From an uncultured Bacteroidales bacterium (GTDB lineage: Bacteria > Bacteroidota > Bacteroidia > Bacteroidales > UBA932), in contig CASFGK010000009.1 of assembly GCA_949294195.1 (NCBI GenBank), forward strand, positions 62,001 through 126,000: a DNA stretch of 64,000 nucleotides, in the 5' to 3' direction. The notes beneath the pieces were generated by a model, which did not search any database, had not been told where the DNA came from, and worked only from the letters and a program-made list of their open reading frames with translations. Shown one piece after another: positions 9,547-17,173 of this stretch. The position numbers and the translations under genes were made by a program. Within the stretch, counting starts at the first letter, position 1; every line of letters begins with the position of its first letter.

Positions 9547-9879
9547 TCATGGAAGAGTTATCTGCTGTACCGTCACATCTGTAGTGTAGCCGTTGGAGGC
9601 AGATAATGTTACTGTGTATGTTCCTGATCGACTGTATGCGTAGGATGGATTCTCTTCAATGGACTTGCCGCTGTTGTCCCCGAAATCCCATCTGTAGGCA
9701 ATCGCATTTTCCGATTCATTGACGAAGGATACACTTCCGAAAGTACTTACCGAGTAGCTGAATGCCGCTACCGGATCGGCTTTTTCCGGATCGACGAGAT
9801 ATGTCGCTTCCGGTTCCGCCCTGTTGCAGGCTGCCAGTACGGCCAGAGCAAGACCTGCCACAATGATTCTTTTCATCAT
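9547..9879 (-). CDS. Small PKD-domain lipoprotein
   Basis: About 110 residues from the ATG at 9879. An upstream in-frame ATG at 9909 would only add ten residues in front of the signal peptide. The signal is followed by a lipobox Cys (LAAC), a short linker and one PKD beta-sandwich, recognised by the WDFGDNS motif and the closing YTVTLSASN strand. It has no catalytic residues. It lies 49 nt upstream of the sigma gene on the same strand, so it may belong to the glycan locus as a surface glycan-binding or spacer protein, but its own transcription could be separate. Stand-alone single-PKD lipoproteins of this size have no known function that I can name. Confidence 0.8.
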   Translation of the reverse strand: MMKRIIVAGLALAVLAACNRAEPEATYLVDPEKADPVAAFSYSVSTFGSVSFVNESENAIAYRWDFGDNSGKSIEENPSYAYSRSGTYTVTLSASNGYTTDVTVQQITLP

Positions 9880-9922
9880 TACCAGTAAAATTAGTAGGTT
9901 ATTAATCAAGTGCCAGAGAAAT

Positions 9923-9958
9923 GAGGCTGGGGGTACCCGACAGATGTTTTCCAGCCTC
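9923..9958 (-). other. Hairpin in the leader of the PKD gene
   Basis: GAGGCTGG at 9923-9930 pairs perfectly with CCAGCCTC at 9951-9958 across a 20-nt loop. In the non-coding stretch 9880-10216, this and the terminator at 10135-10182 are the only structures I see. The rest is AT-rich with a T/A run near 10020-10035 and no convincing TAnnTTTG box for the PKD gene. Confidence 0.35.
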
Positions 9959-10134
9959 TTTTCCCATGAAATCGCCTAATAGACGGACAAGCCTGGAAAA
10001 AGTGCCAGAAAAAATGAAATTTTTTTTTTAAAATTTTCAGGCTGTTGCTCCAGTGAAAGCGGATATCGGACGTAATATTCTGATATACTGATAAATGTTA
10101 AATCAGGCCAATGTCCGTCCCGCATATGTTGCAT

Positions 10135-10182
10135 TAAGCCCCGGCACAGGACTGAAGGATTGATGTCCTGTGCCGGGGCTTA
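10135..10182 (-). terminator. Long hairpin terminator after the GH123 gene
   Basis: An 18-bp perfect inverted repeat (10135-10152 with 10165-10182, core GCCCCGGCACAGGAC) with a 12-nt loop lies 35 nt beyond the stop of the GH123 gene. The following T-tract is weak, but the stem is one of the strongest in the window and marks the 3' end of that operon. Confidence 0.8.
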
Positions 10183-10216
10183 GTCTGTTCCGAATATGGA
10201 AGAACTATTGCATGCT

Positions 10217-12040
10217 TCAGAGGGTTTTCAGGAAAGCATTCGCCCTGCCTACAGCAGCTGAAGCCGGGGCATTCTGCAGATCCTGGATACGGAACGATGA
10301 GAGCATTTCTTCCAGTTTCCGGGATTTTTCCGTATCTCCGTTTTCCCTGTATTCATTGAGTAGAATCCGTATTTTCTCGTAGGTCTGGATGCCTTCTATG
10401 AGTTTTTCAAACCGCATTGAGGTTCTGTTGCCCGGATATACCAGATAGGTATCTCCTCCTGCCCATGTGCGGAACCGTGAGTCGAGCAGCGGTTCCAAAG
10501 GCCAGCTGTTGTAGGCCCATCGCAGATAGCCGTCCACGTTTTTCGCAGCCATGTACAGTCCGATCCATGTGGCTTCCGCCAGAGGGGAGAAAGTGAATGT
10601 GTTAGGGTAACCTTCCGAGCAGCAGGTATATAATGTGCTGATTTTCCCTTCCTGCCTGCGCCTTTCGAGGACTTCTTCAGGAAAATTCTCGTTGATGGTG
10701 ATGCAGTAGTCGTAAAGTTGGTCCTCTATTTCCGGATGGTACGTGCCGGCAAGGGAAATCTTGAAATCCGGGTCTGCTTTCCTGATGACAGCTATGGTTT
10801 TACGCATTACTTCCATCGGCCTTTCGTCCATGGCTATGGTACAGATGTCAAACCATCCCTTTCCTTTCAGGTGACTGGCGAAAGACTTCAGCATATTTGT
10901 CCACATTTCTTCATATTCGGGCTCTCCTGGTGCTGTCTCTATGGATTGCATGCTGTCTGTCGCCTGGTCGTAGTATCGGAATGTCAGTGCCCACGGCACC
11001 ATCGAGTAGCAGTTTATTTCCTTGTCTATACCGCAGCTCATCATGAATTCCACCCACCTGTCGAATACGTCATATTTGAACTCCCAGCTTCCATCCAGTT
11101 TTTTTATCCATGTCACCATGGATTCGAACCAGTCATGGGTCTGCCCGTTCCACGGTTTGTGCATTATGCTGGCGGTGATGACTTTCTGTCCTGCTGCAGC
11201 CAGTCTCTCCATCAGCGGCCGCATGGCTTCCAGATGTTCCCGGCTCCATACGGGCACCTGATAGTATCTGGCTACTGCGAACGGGTTCTGCCACAGGTCC
11301 AGGTGGAAGTGCCACTGCGAAGGGGCCGGAAGGACATGTTCATCAGCCCTTATGTTCATTTGCAGCGAGCCGATGGTGCGCTCCCCGTCCATGACGGTCA
11401 GTCTGCCTTTGTATGTCCCGGGCGTTATGTCTTCCGGAATCCTGCATGACAGCCATATCGCCTGTGTATTCATTTCATCCAAAGAAACTTCTTTCAGATA
11501 CGGGTCTATGCAGTCCGCCACCATTGTGGAGTCGTATACGGTATGGTCCGGCCTGTGTCCGCAGCCTCCTCCGTCGCTGTTCAGTCCGTCAGTCATCACA
11601 TAGCGGACGAAACCGGTCTCGAAACGGTCTGCAGGAATCACCTGTCCGTGCGGGCCTTTGAAGTCTGATATCTCATAACGGAGAGCACCGGCCCCGGTTT
11701 TTGTCCATACCACGGCCTGTGCGGCGACTTTCTCTCCTCTCCAGCCGCTTATCCCCTGCAGCCTGCTTGTCCTGGACATCGGTACTGCCGTCTTTGCATA
11801 CCGGACGTCGGTCTGCCCCCATGAAAGGCATGTCCCTTTTACATGTTTCCAGTCGTTTTCATCAGGCTTTACGAACTGCGGCAGTTCTTCATAGCTTTCA
11901 ATCGGGAACCGTTCCTGTCCGGTCGGTGTCCCGCACTGGGTTTTCCACTGTTCATGTGAATTGTCCGGCTCTTGTCCCATGATCTGGAATGGAAGGAGCA
12001 GGCATGTTGCAACGCTCAGGATTGAAGAAGGTTTCATCAT
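10217..12040 (-). CDS. GH123-type glycoside hydrolase (DUF4091)
   Basis: A 607-residue exported protein with a signal peptide (1-22), a beta-rich N-terminal domain (about 70-235) and a TIM barrel (about 240-580). The pair Asp405-Glu406 in MDERP matches the catalytic Asp-Glu of GH123 beta-N-acetylgalactosaminidases, which use the substrate acetamido group. GH123 members act on GalNAc at the ends of glycosphingolipids and related glycans, so this complements the GH20 enzyme nearby. It starts 41 nt after the metallophosphoesterase gene and both share the promoter at 13237-13266. The family call is fairly firm; exact specificity is inferred. Confidence 0.85.
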   Translation of the reverse strand: MMKPSSILSVATCLLLPFQIMGQEPDNSHEQWKTQCGTPTGQERFPIESYEELPQFVKPDENDWKHVKGTCLSWGQTDVRYAKTAVPMSRTSRLQGISGWRGEKVAAQAVVWTKTGAGALRYEISDFKGPHGQVIPADRFETGFVRYVMTDGLNSDGGGCGHRPDHTVYDSTMVADCIDPYLKEVSLDEMNTQAIWLSCRIPEDITPGTYKGRLTVMDGERTIGSLQMNIRADEHVLPAPSQWHFHLDLWQNPFAVARYYQVPVWSREHLEAMRPLMERLAAAGQKVITASIMHKPWNGQTHDWFESMVTWIKKLDGSWEFKYDVFDRWVEFMMSCGIDKEINCYSMVPWALTFRYYDQATDSMQSIETAPGEPEYEEMWTNMLKSFASHLKGKGWFDICTIAMDERPMEVMRKTIAVIRKADPDFKISLAGTYHPEIEDQLYDYCITINENFPEEVLERRRQEGKISTLYTCCSEGYPNTFTFSPLAEATWIGLYMAAKNVDGYLRWAYNSWPLEPLLDSRFRTWAGGDTYLVYPGNRTSMRFEKLIEGIQTYEKIRILLNEYRENGDTEKSRKLEEMLSSFRIQDLQNAPASAAVGRANAFLKTL

Positions 12041-12081
12041 CTTTCGGTGTTATTGTTTTTGCGGTTCTTATATTGTCTGTA

Positions 12082-13161
12082 TTATTTTTCCAGTACGATG
12101 TCGAACTGGTCGTACGGTTCTGTCCTCCATGCTTTGTCCGCTGTCAGGGGAGAGAGTGCGAAAAGAGGGGAGAACGTCCTGACCCTGATTGTTTTCCCGT
12201 CGGGCATGAACTCGAGGATCCGCAGCCAGCAGTCTCCTCCGTTTCCTTCCCACTTGCCGTCGGCTGTCTGGGCGTTGAACATCATCTGGGCAACGCTTTT
12301 CCCCGAGCTGTTGTCGTCTGTTCTGAAGCTTACCTGTTTCTCATAGTCCACGATAGCGCATTCGTGTCCGCAGATTACCAGCCGGATGTTGCCGGAAGGG
12401 TACACGAGGTCCTGCCAGATGTCCTCTCCGTAGCTGGCAGGCGAAACTTTATATCCTTCGGTCGTATACCGCTGGGCGTCCTTGTCCATATATGAATGCG
12501 TGAGGAGTATGACCGTGTGGTCCTTGAACCTGTCCTGATTTACGACCGATTCCGCCCATTCGACGGCTTCCGGTCTCGGGTCGAATTCAAGAGACAGGAC
12601 AAGCAGTTTCCCCCATGTGTCTGTCTCCAGCTCGTATGCGGCATTTTCCAGAGTCGGTATACCGTGCGCATTGAGTCCGGTGGCTACCAAAGTCTTGCGG
12701 AAACAGCTGTTCCTTTCCGCCGTGAAATATTCAGGAAAATGCGAGTTTCGGTTTTCTGCAGAGACATATCCGTAGTCATGGTTGCCGGTGCAGTTCACAT
12801 AGAGGATTCTGTCATCCAGTCTCTCAAATGCTTTGGAGACCGATTCCCATTGCTGTATCCCGGTCTGGTCCGTATATCCGTTCTCCGAAGTAAGGATGTC
12901 GTTCTGTTCCACCAGATCTCCTGTACAGAGGACGCATTTGGTGTTCAGCCTTTCCATGCTGTTTATCACCCATGCGGTCTGAAGCTCGAACAGCGGCTGG
13001 TTCGCCGCATATTTTATATAGCTCTGCGGATCCGGGAGCACGACCATGGAAAAGGAATTCATGTCTGAACGTTCCGGCTCTACGGGATAGTCCTGGGCCA
13101 GGACAGGAGCCGCGGACAAGAGTATCGTCAGAGATGCTGCGGTAAATCTGGAAAACTGCAT
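12082..13161 (-). CDS. Secreted calcineurin-like metallophosphoesterase
   Basis: At 359 residues, with signal peptide 1-22 (VLAQ). The metal-binding blocks of the calcineurin-like fold are in order: DPQ at 44-46 (Gln where many members have His), GDLVEQND at 81-88, GNHD at 126-129, LTHSY near 220 and a C-terminal CGHE. It should hydrolyse a phosphomonoester or phosphodiester in the periplasm or outside. It is the first gene of a two-gene operon with the GH123 hydrolase, which suggests it removes phosphate from a phosphorylated glycan or glycolipid head group. Substrate is unknown. Confidence 0.88.
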   Translation of the reverse strand: MQFSRFTAASLTILLSAAPVLAQDYPVEPERSDMNSFSMVVLPDPQSYIKYAANQPLFELQTAWVINSMERLNTKCVLCTGDLVEQNDILTSENGYTDQTGIQQWESVSKAFERLDDRILYVNCTGNHDYGYVSAENRNSHFPEYFTAERNSCFRKTLVATGLNAHGIPTLENAAYELETDTWGKLLVLSLEFDPRPEAVEWAESVVNQDRFKDHTVILLTHSYMDKDAQRYTTEGYKVSPASYGEDIWQDLVYPSGNIRLVICGHECAIVDYEKQVSFRTDDNSSGKSVAQMMFNAQTADGKWEGNGGDCWLRILEFMPDGKTIRVRTFSPLFALSPLTADKAWRTEPYDQFDIVLEK

Positions 13162-13236
13162 AATGTATCGGATGTTTGAATTGTATTGTCAAACCTGACT
13201 GTACTGCCGGCATTTCCCGGATGTACAGAAACAATG

Positions 13237-13266
13237 CAAAGATATATTCTGATTTTCCTTTTTCAA
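13237..13266 (-). promoter_or_regulatory. Promoter of the phosphoesterase-GH123 operon
   Basis: On the minus strand, TTG at 13266-13264, a 19-nt spacer and TATCTTTG at 13244-13237 match the Bacteroidota housekeeping promoter exactly. The predicted start is about 65 nt before the phosphoesterase ATG. Confidence 0.8.
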
Positions 13267-13319
13267 AACCGGACCGGTAAATCCTTCGGCTATGAAATCA
13301 GCCGTAATATCATAGCAGG

Positions 13320-13442
13320 TTTTCCCAACCTTCCATACGGGATTCTTTGTCTTTGTTTGATTCTTAATTACTTGAACTTTCTTTAATTGGGACGGTCCCA
13401 TCGCGCGGAAGTGGGCCGTCCATATGTGTCGTGAGACAATAT
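13320..13442 (-). repeat. 123-nt non-coding repeat, copy A, with hairpin
   Basis: This segment aligns without gaps to 16026-16148, with about 26 mismatches (79% identity by hand count). It contains a hairpin, GGACGGTCCC at 13390-13399 with GGGCCGTCC at 13413-13421 (one bulged T). It follows the 3' end of the multi-TM protein gene, so it can act as that operon's terminator. It fills most of the 309-nt gap between genes, together with the promoter at 13237-13266. Confidence 0.8.
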
Positions 13443-13470
13443 ATTGATAATAAATGCTTTGACGACTCGC

Positions 13471-14178
13471 TTATCTGGAAAGTTGGCTGTCCAGTTCTTC
13501 ATCCTCCTCTTCCACCAGGCGGATGAAATTTTCCATATTCTGCATCGTGTTATGGAATCCCGGATACCCGAGCAGTCCTGTAAGCAGCCCGCAGGAGAGT
13601 CCTATCAGTCCTGCGTACAGCCCGCTGAAGCTTGCTTCCGTGGTTTTGAACATGACGATATACTCAATTATCAGCCAGACGATAATGGCTATTCCGCAGA
13701 GACCCAGTGTTTTGTTGATTCTGGAAGTGTAGGACCGGTATCTTTTTGTGACTTTTGCACATTGGGTTATTGTCGAGTTCGCAGCCATAGGATTTTTAAT
13801 GGTACGGTATATCCGGATTGATATTGTTGCCACTGTAAGTACGTATGCTGAAAAAACCGTACAGAACAGCCAGGAAATCCCCTGGTATCTGAACAGCAGG
13901 ACAAACAATGGCGTAACGGCTATGGCATATATGCCCCAGTAGAGGTGGCTTTTCCTTGTTTCGTCAAGACGTATGGCGACAGAAGTCCATTGTATTTTTG
14001 CCTGGGACAGATTTTTTTCTTTAAGTTTCTTTTTCAGCATGGACATGCTTTTTTTCATTTCCTGTGTCACCGCATCATCCGTGGCCGGACAAGTCTTTCG
14101 GGCGGACAGTTTCATGTCTGAAGCTCCGTTGTCTGTGACAGACTCCGGGATGTTTTGAATTTTTTCCGGATTATCCAT
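13471..14178 (-). CDS. Four-TM membrane protein paired with an ECF sigma factor
   Basis: A 235-residue protein with a charged, lysine-rich cytoplasmic N-terminal part (1-75) and four predicted membrane helices at about 79-98, 102-122, 155-177 and 184-204. It ends in an acidic tail with the motif FIRLVEEED. It follows the sigma gene by 8 nt. Multi-TM proteins encoded directly after an ECF sigma gene often act as its anti-sigma factor, and I infer that role. No known anti-sigma domain or metal motif is visible. A decayed paralogue lies at 16173-16637, sharing the FIR-x-[VI]-EE tail. Confidence 0.8.
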   Translation of the reverse strand: MDNPEKIQNIPESVTDNGASDMKLSARKTCPATDDAVTQEMKKSMSMLKKKLKEKNLSQAKIQWTSVAIRLDETRKSHLYWGIYAIAVTPLFVLLFRYQGISWLFCTVFSAYVLTVATISIRIYRTIKNPMAANSTITQCAKVTKRYRSYTSRINKTLGLCGIAIIVWLIIEYIVMFKTTEASFSGLYAGLIGLSCGLLTGLLGYPGFHNTMQNMENFIRLVEEEDEELDSQLSR

Positions 14179-14186
14179 ATTGATAT

Positions 14187-14681
14187 CTATTTCATATTTT
14201 TGAGTTTTTCTCTGATCCGGACCAACCTGACAGAGACATTTTTTGGAGAAATGCCTGTAATCTCTCCGATTTCTTCATACGAAAGGTCTTCAAGCCATAG
14301 CAGCACAATCGCCCTGTCGAGCATTCCCAGCCTGTGTATTCTTTTGTGCAGCATGTTTATCTGCCTGGACTCGTCGTCAGAGTCTTCATACAGATTGATT
14401 CCAGGAACAAGCGGCAGGATTACAGGGGCGCGTTTCCGTTTCCTGTCGTATGTTATGCATGTGTTGAGGCTGACCCTCCATATCCATGTGCTTATTCTGC
14501 TTTTCCCCCGGAAACCCGCATATCCTCTCCATAAGTTCAGCAATGCATCCTGGAAAAGGTCCTCAGCGCTTTCCTTGTCATCTGCGAATATGTAGCATGC
14601 CGTATATATTGTTTCCTTATGTCGTTCTATCAGTCTGCCGAATTCTTCCTGCAGGTGCGGATCCGTGATTTCTTTCTTCAT
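14187..14681 (-). CDS. ECF RNA polymerase sigma factor
   Basis: About 164 residues from the ATG at 14681. An in-frame start at 14717 would add 12 residues lacking family similarity and would lie only 3 nt from a conserved upstream motif. Region 2 includes SAEDLFQDALLNLW and STWIWRVSLN, and region 4 includes the helix-turn-helix YEEIGEITGISPKNVSVRL. It heads a two-gene operon with the membrane protein at 13471-14178. There is no fecR or susC beside it, so it is not a glycan-locus sigma; the signal is unknown. A broken paralogue lies at 16643-17037. Confidence 0.92.
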   Translation of the reverse strand: MKKEITDPHLQEEFGRLIERHKETIYTACYIFADDKESAEDLFQDALLNLWRGYAGFRGKSRISTWIWRVSLNTCITYDRKRKRAPVILPLVPGINLYEDSDDESRQINMLHKRIHRLGMLDRAIVLLWLEDLSYEEIGEITGISPKNVSVRLVRIREKLKNMK

Positions 14682-14719
14682 TCCTAATGGTTTTATATAC
14701 AATAGACGCCGGTTCATCC

Positions 14720-14730
14720 GTAAAACTACA
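14720..14730 (-). promoter_or_regulatory. 11-nt motif shared by both sigma genes, copy A
   Basis: TGTAGTTTTAC on the minus strand lies 39-49 nt before the chosen ATG. The same 11-mer lies 27-37 nt before the paralogous sigma gene (17064-17074). It may be part of an autoregulated promoter recognised by the sigma factor itself. Confidence 0.4.
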
Positions 14731-14846
14731 AATATCCTGTAAAAAAATATTGATTATCCGGAAAATTGTCTCTTTTCGCCGTTTCGGTCTGAAGACGAAG
14801 TCCGGAGTGGGGAAATCAGCCGTCATCACTATGTCGTTCTGACTGT

Positions 14847-15890
14847 CTACCGCAGGAGCTGGGTCAGGAAGTCAATCCCGATGCCTGTCAGTCGGGCGAG
14901 CTGCTTTGCTGATGCTCCATACCGTTTTTTCATCATTATCATCAGCCTGCATTTATCGTCCATGTCAAGCCTGTCCGGACTGTCCGAGTTGAATTCTTCT
15001 GTACATGTCTGCAGCAGTGCTGTCTTTATCTGGATGTCATCGAAAGATTTTTTCTTGGCAAGCCCCATTGACAACTCTATTTCGCGGTCTGTATTCCGCG
15101 ACATATAATACAAAAACCTTTTGGGTGACAGGAAAATGTTTTCCACCAGTTTTGTTTCCACATAACATTCCGGCATTATCATGTTTTCGTCATTGATGAT
15201 ATAGTGCCCGGGGAGGTCGTAGTTGCGTGCCCTGAGCCGCTGCCTGATGACATATCCCGGTATATCCGCAATTCTCTTTTCCCGGGGACTTCCTTCGTCC
15301 CTGGAAGTTCCGGCTGTTCCGCAGGCAGGTTCAGACGTTGGCTGTGCCGGGTACTTGCTCTGCAGAAGTTCCGGAGCGGAACGTCCGATGCTTGTGTTAT
15401 TATTTTCCCCGATTCCGGAATGTCTGGTTTTGCCTGCCGTTCTCTGAAGCATGGAGTCGTGTCCTGTCTTGAAATACAGTCCTGCGGAACACCATGGATA
15501 GTGGAAAGGAAGGAATTTCAGCCCTGCTGCAACCGGATTCCGGAGCACATACGCAATGGAAGACAGCAGATATTCACCGCTGTCGATATGTCCGATAAAT
15601 ACACCGGTATCGTGAAGAGCCTGGACTTCAAGGTACTTGAGCCTCAGTGCCTGACTGCATCTTCGCTTGTATTCGGAAATGAATGTCGTGCAGCTGTCTC
15701 GCTTGCCTTCGAGAATAAAATGTACATGGTTGTCCATAAGACAGAAGGCAAGAATATGGACTCCGGATCTGACGGCACAGATCGGGATACTGTTCATTCC
15801 GGAAATATAGTCCTGGCGGTCACGGAAAAGAAGCTTCTTTTCCATCCCTTCTGTACAGACATGATAATATTCCGGTTTTCTTCCCTGCAT
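14847..15890 (-). CDS. REP-associated tyrosine transposase (RAYT, Y1/HUH family)
   Basis: A 347-residue member of the TnpA-REP group. The HUH motif is His55-Val-His57 in DNHVHFIL, and the probable nucleophile is Tyr74 in SEYKRR. Residues 1-160 form the Y1 transposase domain. The C-terminal part, after a Ser/Thr- and Pro-rich linker at about 165-205, ends in a helix-turn-helix-like segment (ASAKQLARLTGIGIDFLTQLL). Such enzymes nick single-stranded palindromes and usually occur as single, vertically inherited genes associated with dispersed hairpin repeats. It has a good promoter and no terminal repeats. The two hairpin elements at 13320-13442 and 16026-16148 flank it. Confidence 0.88.
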   Translation of the reverse strand: MQGRKPEYYHVCTEGMEKKLLFRDRQDYISGMNSIPICAVRSGVHILAFCLMDNHVHFILEGKRDSCTTFISEYKRRCSQALRLKYLEVQALHDTGVFIGHIDSGEYLLSSIAYVLRNPVAAGLKFLPFHYPWCSAGLYFKTGHDSMLQRTAGKTRHSGIGENNNTSIGRSAPELLQSKYPAQPTSEPACGTAGTSRDEGSPREKRIADIPGYVIRQRLRARNYDLPGHYIINDENMIMPECYVETKLVENIFLSPKRFLYYMSRNTDREIELSMGLAKKKSFDDIQIKTALLQTCTEEFNSDSPDRLDMDDKCRLMIMMKKRYGASAKQLARLTGIGIDFLTQLLR

Positions 15891-15981
15891 GATCCTTCTC
15901 CTCCCTGAAATTAGTATTCCGTTGTGCCGTATAATCGGTGTGCCGTATAGGCCGGCTTTAAATGATTCTATCGCGGCGGTG

Positions 15982-16011
15982 CAAAGATGCTGCTATCATC
16001 CGTAATATCAA
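15982..16011 (-). promoter_or_regulatory. Promoter of the RAYT gene
   Basis: Minus-strand TTG at 16011-16009, a 19-nt spacer and CATCTTTG at 15989-15982 (one mismatch to TAnnTTTG). The 282-nt gap 15891-16172 holds this promoter and repeat copy B. Confidence 0.65.
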
Positions 16012-16025
16012 AATATCATGGTAGA

Positions 16026-16148
16026 TTTTTCAAACCTTCCAAATAGAATTCTTTGTCTTTGCTTGATTTTCAGCTGTTTGGACTTACATTAATTAGGACG
16101 GTCCCGTCGCACGGAAGGGGATCGTCCATATGTGTTGCGAGGTAATAT
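16026..16148 (-). repeat. 123-nt non-coding repeat, copy B, with hairpin
   Basis: The partner of 13320-13442, in the same orientation. Its hairpin is GGACGGTCCC at 16096-16105 with GGGATCGTCC at 16118-16127, a 10-bp stem with one G-U pair. The sequence differs from copy A in the stem but pairing is kept. Similarity extends at a lower level into the 3' ends of both membrane-protein genes. Confidence 0.8.
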
Positions 16149-16172
16149 GATGATAGTGAATACTTCGGTGGC

Positions 16173-16637
16173 TTACCTATCTGGAATGTCGGGCCTGTCT
16201 CGTTCTTCTTCTATCTCTTCTATCTGGCGGATGAAGCTGTCGATTGCCATGAAATTCCTCCGGGTATCTGGAATCAGCACGGTAAAGGCCAGGAAAGCCA
16301 TAAGCACGGCTCCCGGCGCGAGAATGATGAGTGTATCTTTTCTGGCTTCTTCCGGGACGACGAAAAACGCTTCCGCAATGGCCCAGATGGCGAAAAGGAC
16401 GGCTGCCGGCCAGCGGTTCTTTCTTCCTTTCATGAGATACGTCTTGTATGCCGCCAGTTTCCTGCCGCATTCCAGCATGCTGTCACCGGCAAAGTCGATT
16501 TGCAGCATTCTGAATTTATGGAAAGAGTCTGCGGGTGCCAGAATCCCCATCAACACCCATAATGCCCCGCAGAACCACCACGTGAATCCACAAGATGTTT
16601 TAAATATCAAGGCTGTAGCGGGAGTCCCGACCAGCAT
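16173..16637 (-). pseudogene. Truncated paralogue of the sigma-linked membrane protein
   Basis: A 154-residue open frame from the ATG at 16637; in-frame coding continues upstream (RLKKDYLTNAVTL) without a start codon. Three to four membrane helices and the C-terminal FIRQIEE tail are kept, but the N-terminal cytoplasmic part, about 70-80 residues in the intact paralogue, is missing. The missing part coincides with loss of region 4 of the preceding sigma gene, so one deletion probably removed both. It could still be translated, but the cassette no longer has a complete sigma partner. Confidence 0.7.
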
Positions 16638-16642
16638 GAGGG

Positions 16643-17037
16643 TTACCGCATTGGTAAGATAATCCTTTTTAAGCCTTGATACCTTTCTGACAGCATCCGT
16701 ATCTGCCTGCCGCTTTCGTCCGTATTTTCTTCATAGAGGTCGATGCCCATTTCCAGCGGAAAGGTATCATGCCTGCGCCTGAGCTTCTTCTCGTATGAAA
16801 TGCAGGAGTTGAGGCTGACCCTCCATATCCATGTGCCCGCACTGCTCCTCCCTTGGAAATTCTCCAGTCCGTTCCAGATATTGATGAGGGCCTCCTGGAA
16901 CATGTCAGCCACAGTGGCATTGTCGTGTCGTCAGAAAACATATAGCACACCGTGATATATATGGTGGTCTTATGTTCCCTGACAATCCTTTCGAACTCCG
17001 TCTGCAGCCCGTAGTCTTTGTCCGTATTTCTTTTCAT
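16643..17037 (-). pseudogene. Broken ECF sigma factor gene (frameshift and loss of region 4)
   Basis: From the ATG at 17037, the frame reads MKRNTDKD to CYMFSDD, which matches the intact sigma at 14187-14681, then shifts near 16918-16930. A GAC repeat context (GACGACACGACAAT) suggests a 5-bp insertion; removing it restores DDNATVADMFQEAL in line with the paralogue. The second frame continues through STWIWRVSLN-like residues to MLSERYQGL near 16670 and then loses similarity, with no region 4. It cannot make a functional sigma factor. Confidence 0.85.
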
Positions 17038-17063
17038 AACTCTTGTTGGACAACAGAATTGCA

Positions 17064-17074
17064 GTAAAACTACA
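17064..17074 (-). promoter_or_regulatory. 11-nt motif shared by both sigma genes, copy B
   Basis: TGTAGTTTTAC on the minus strand, identical to 14730-14720, upstream of the broken sigma gene. Confidence 0.4.
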
Positions 17075-17120
17075 GGAAAATCCGGAAACTTTCCAAAAAG
17101 CAAAAATTTTCCCCAAAGTA

Positions 17121-17150
17121 TTGAAAATTAAAATTTTAGTCGTATATTTG
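17121..17150 (+). promoter_or_regulatory. Promoter of the rplC operon
   Basis: TTG at 17121-17123, a 19-nt spacer and TATATTTG at 17143-17150 fit the Bacteroidota consensus exactly. It shows that transcription starts directly before rplC rather than reading through from rpsJ. Confidence 0.85.
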
Positions 17151-17154
17151 CAGC

Positions 17155-17173
17155 CCGCAAAAATGTATTGCGG
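17155..17173 (+). promoter_or_regulatory. Short hairpin at the start of the rplC leader
   Basis: CCGCAA (17155-17160) pairs with TTGCGG (17168-17173) across 7 nt at about the predicted transcript start. It may stabilise the mRNA or take part in ribosomal-protein feedback; no known binding motif is evident. Confidence 0.35.

Noticed and set aside
14847-15890. RAYT gene as an active insertion sequence
   Set aside because: No terminal inverted repeats, target duplications or second copy are visible. RAYT genes are usually domesticated and immobile.
13471-17037. Toxin-antitoxin or phage-defence island
   Set aside because: The small genes there are explained as ECF sigma factors, a membrane partner and a RAYT. 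No nuclease, toxin fold or defence domain is visible.
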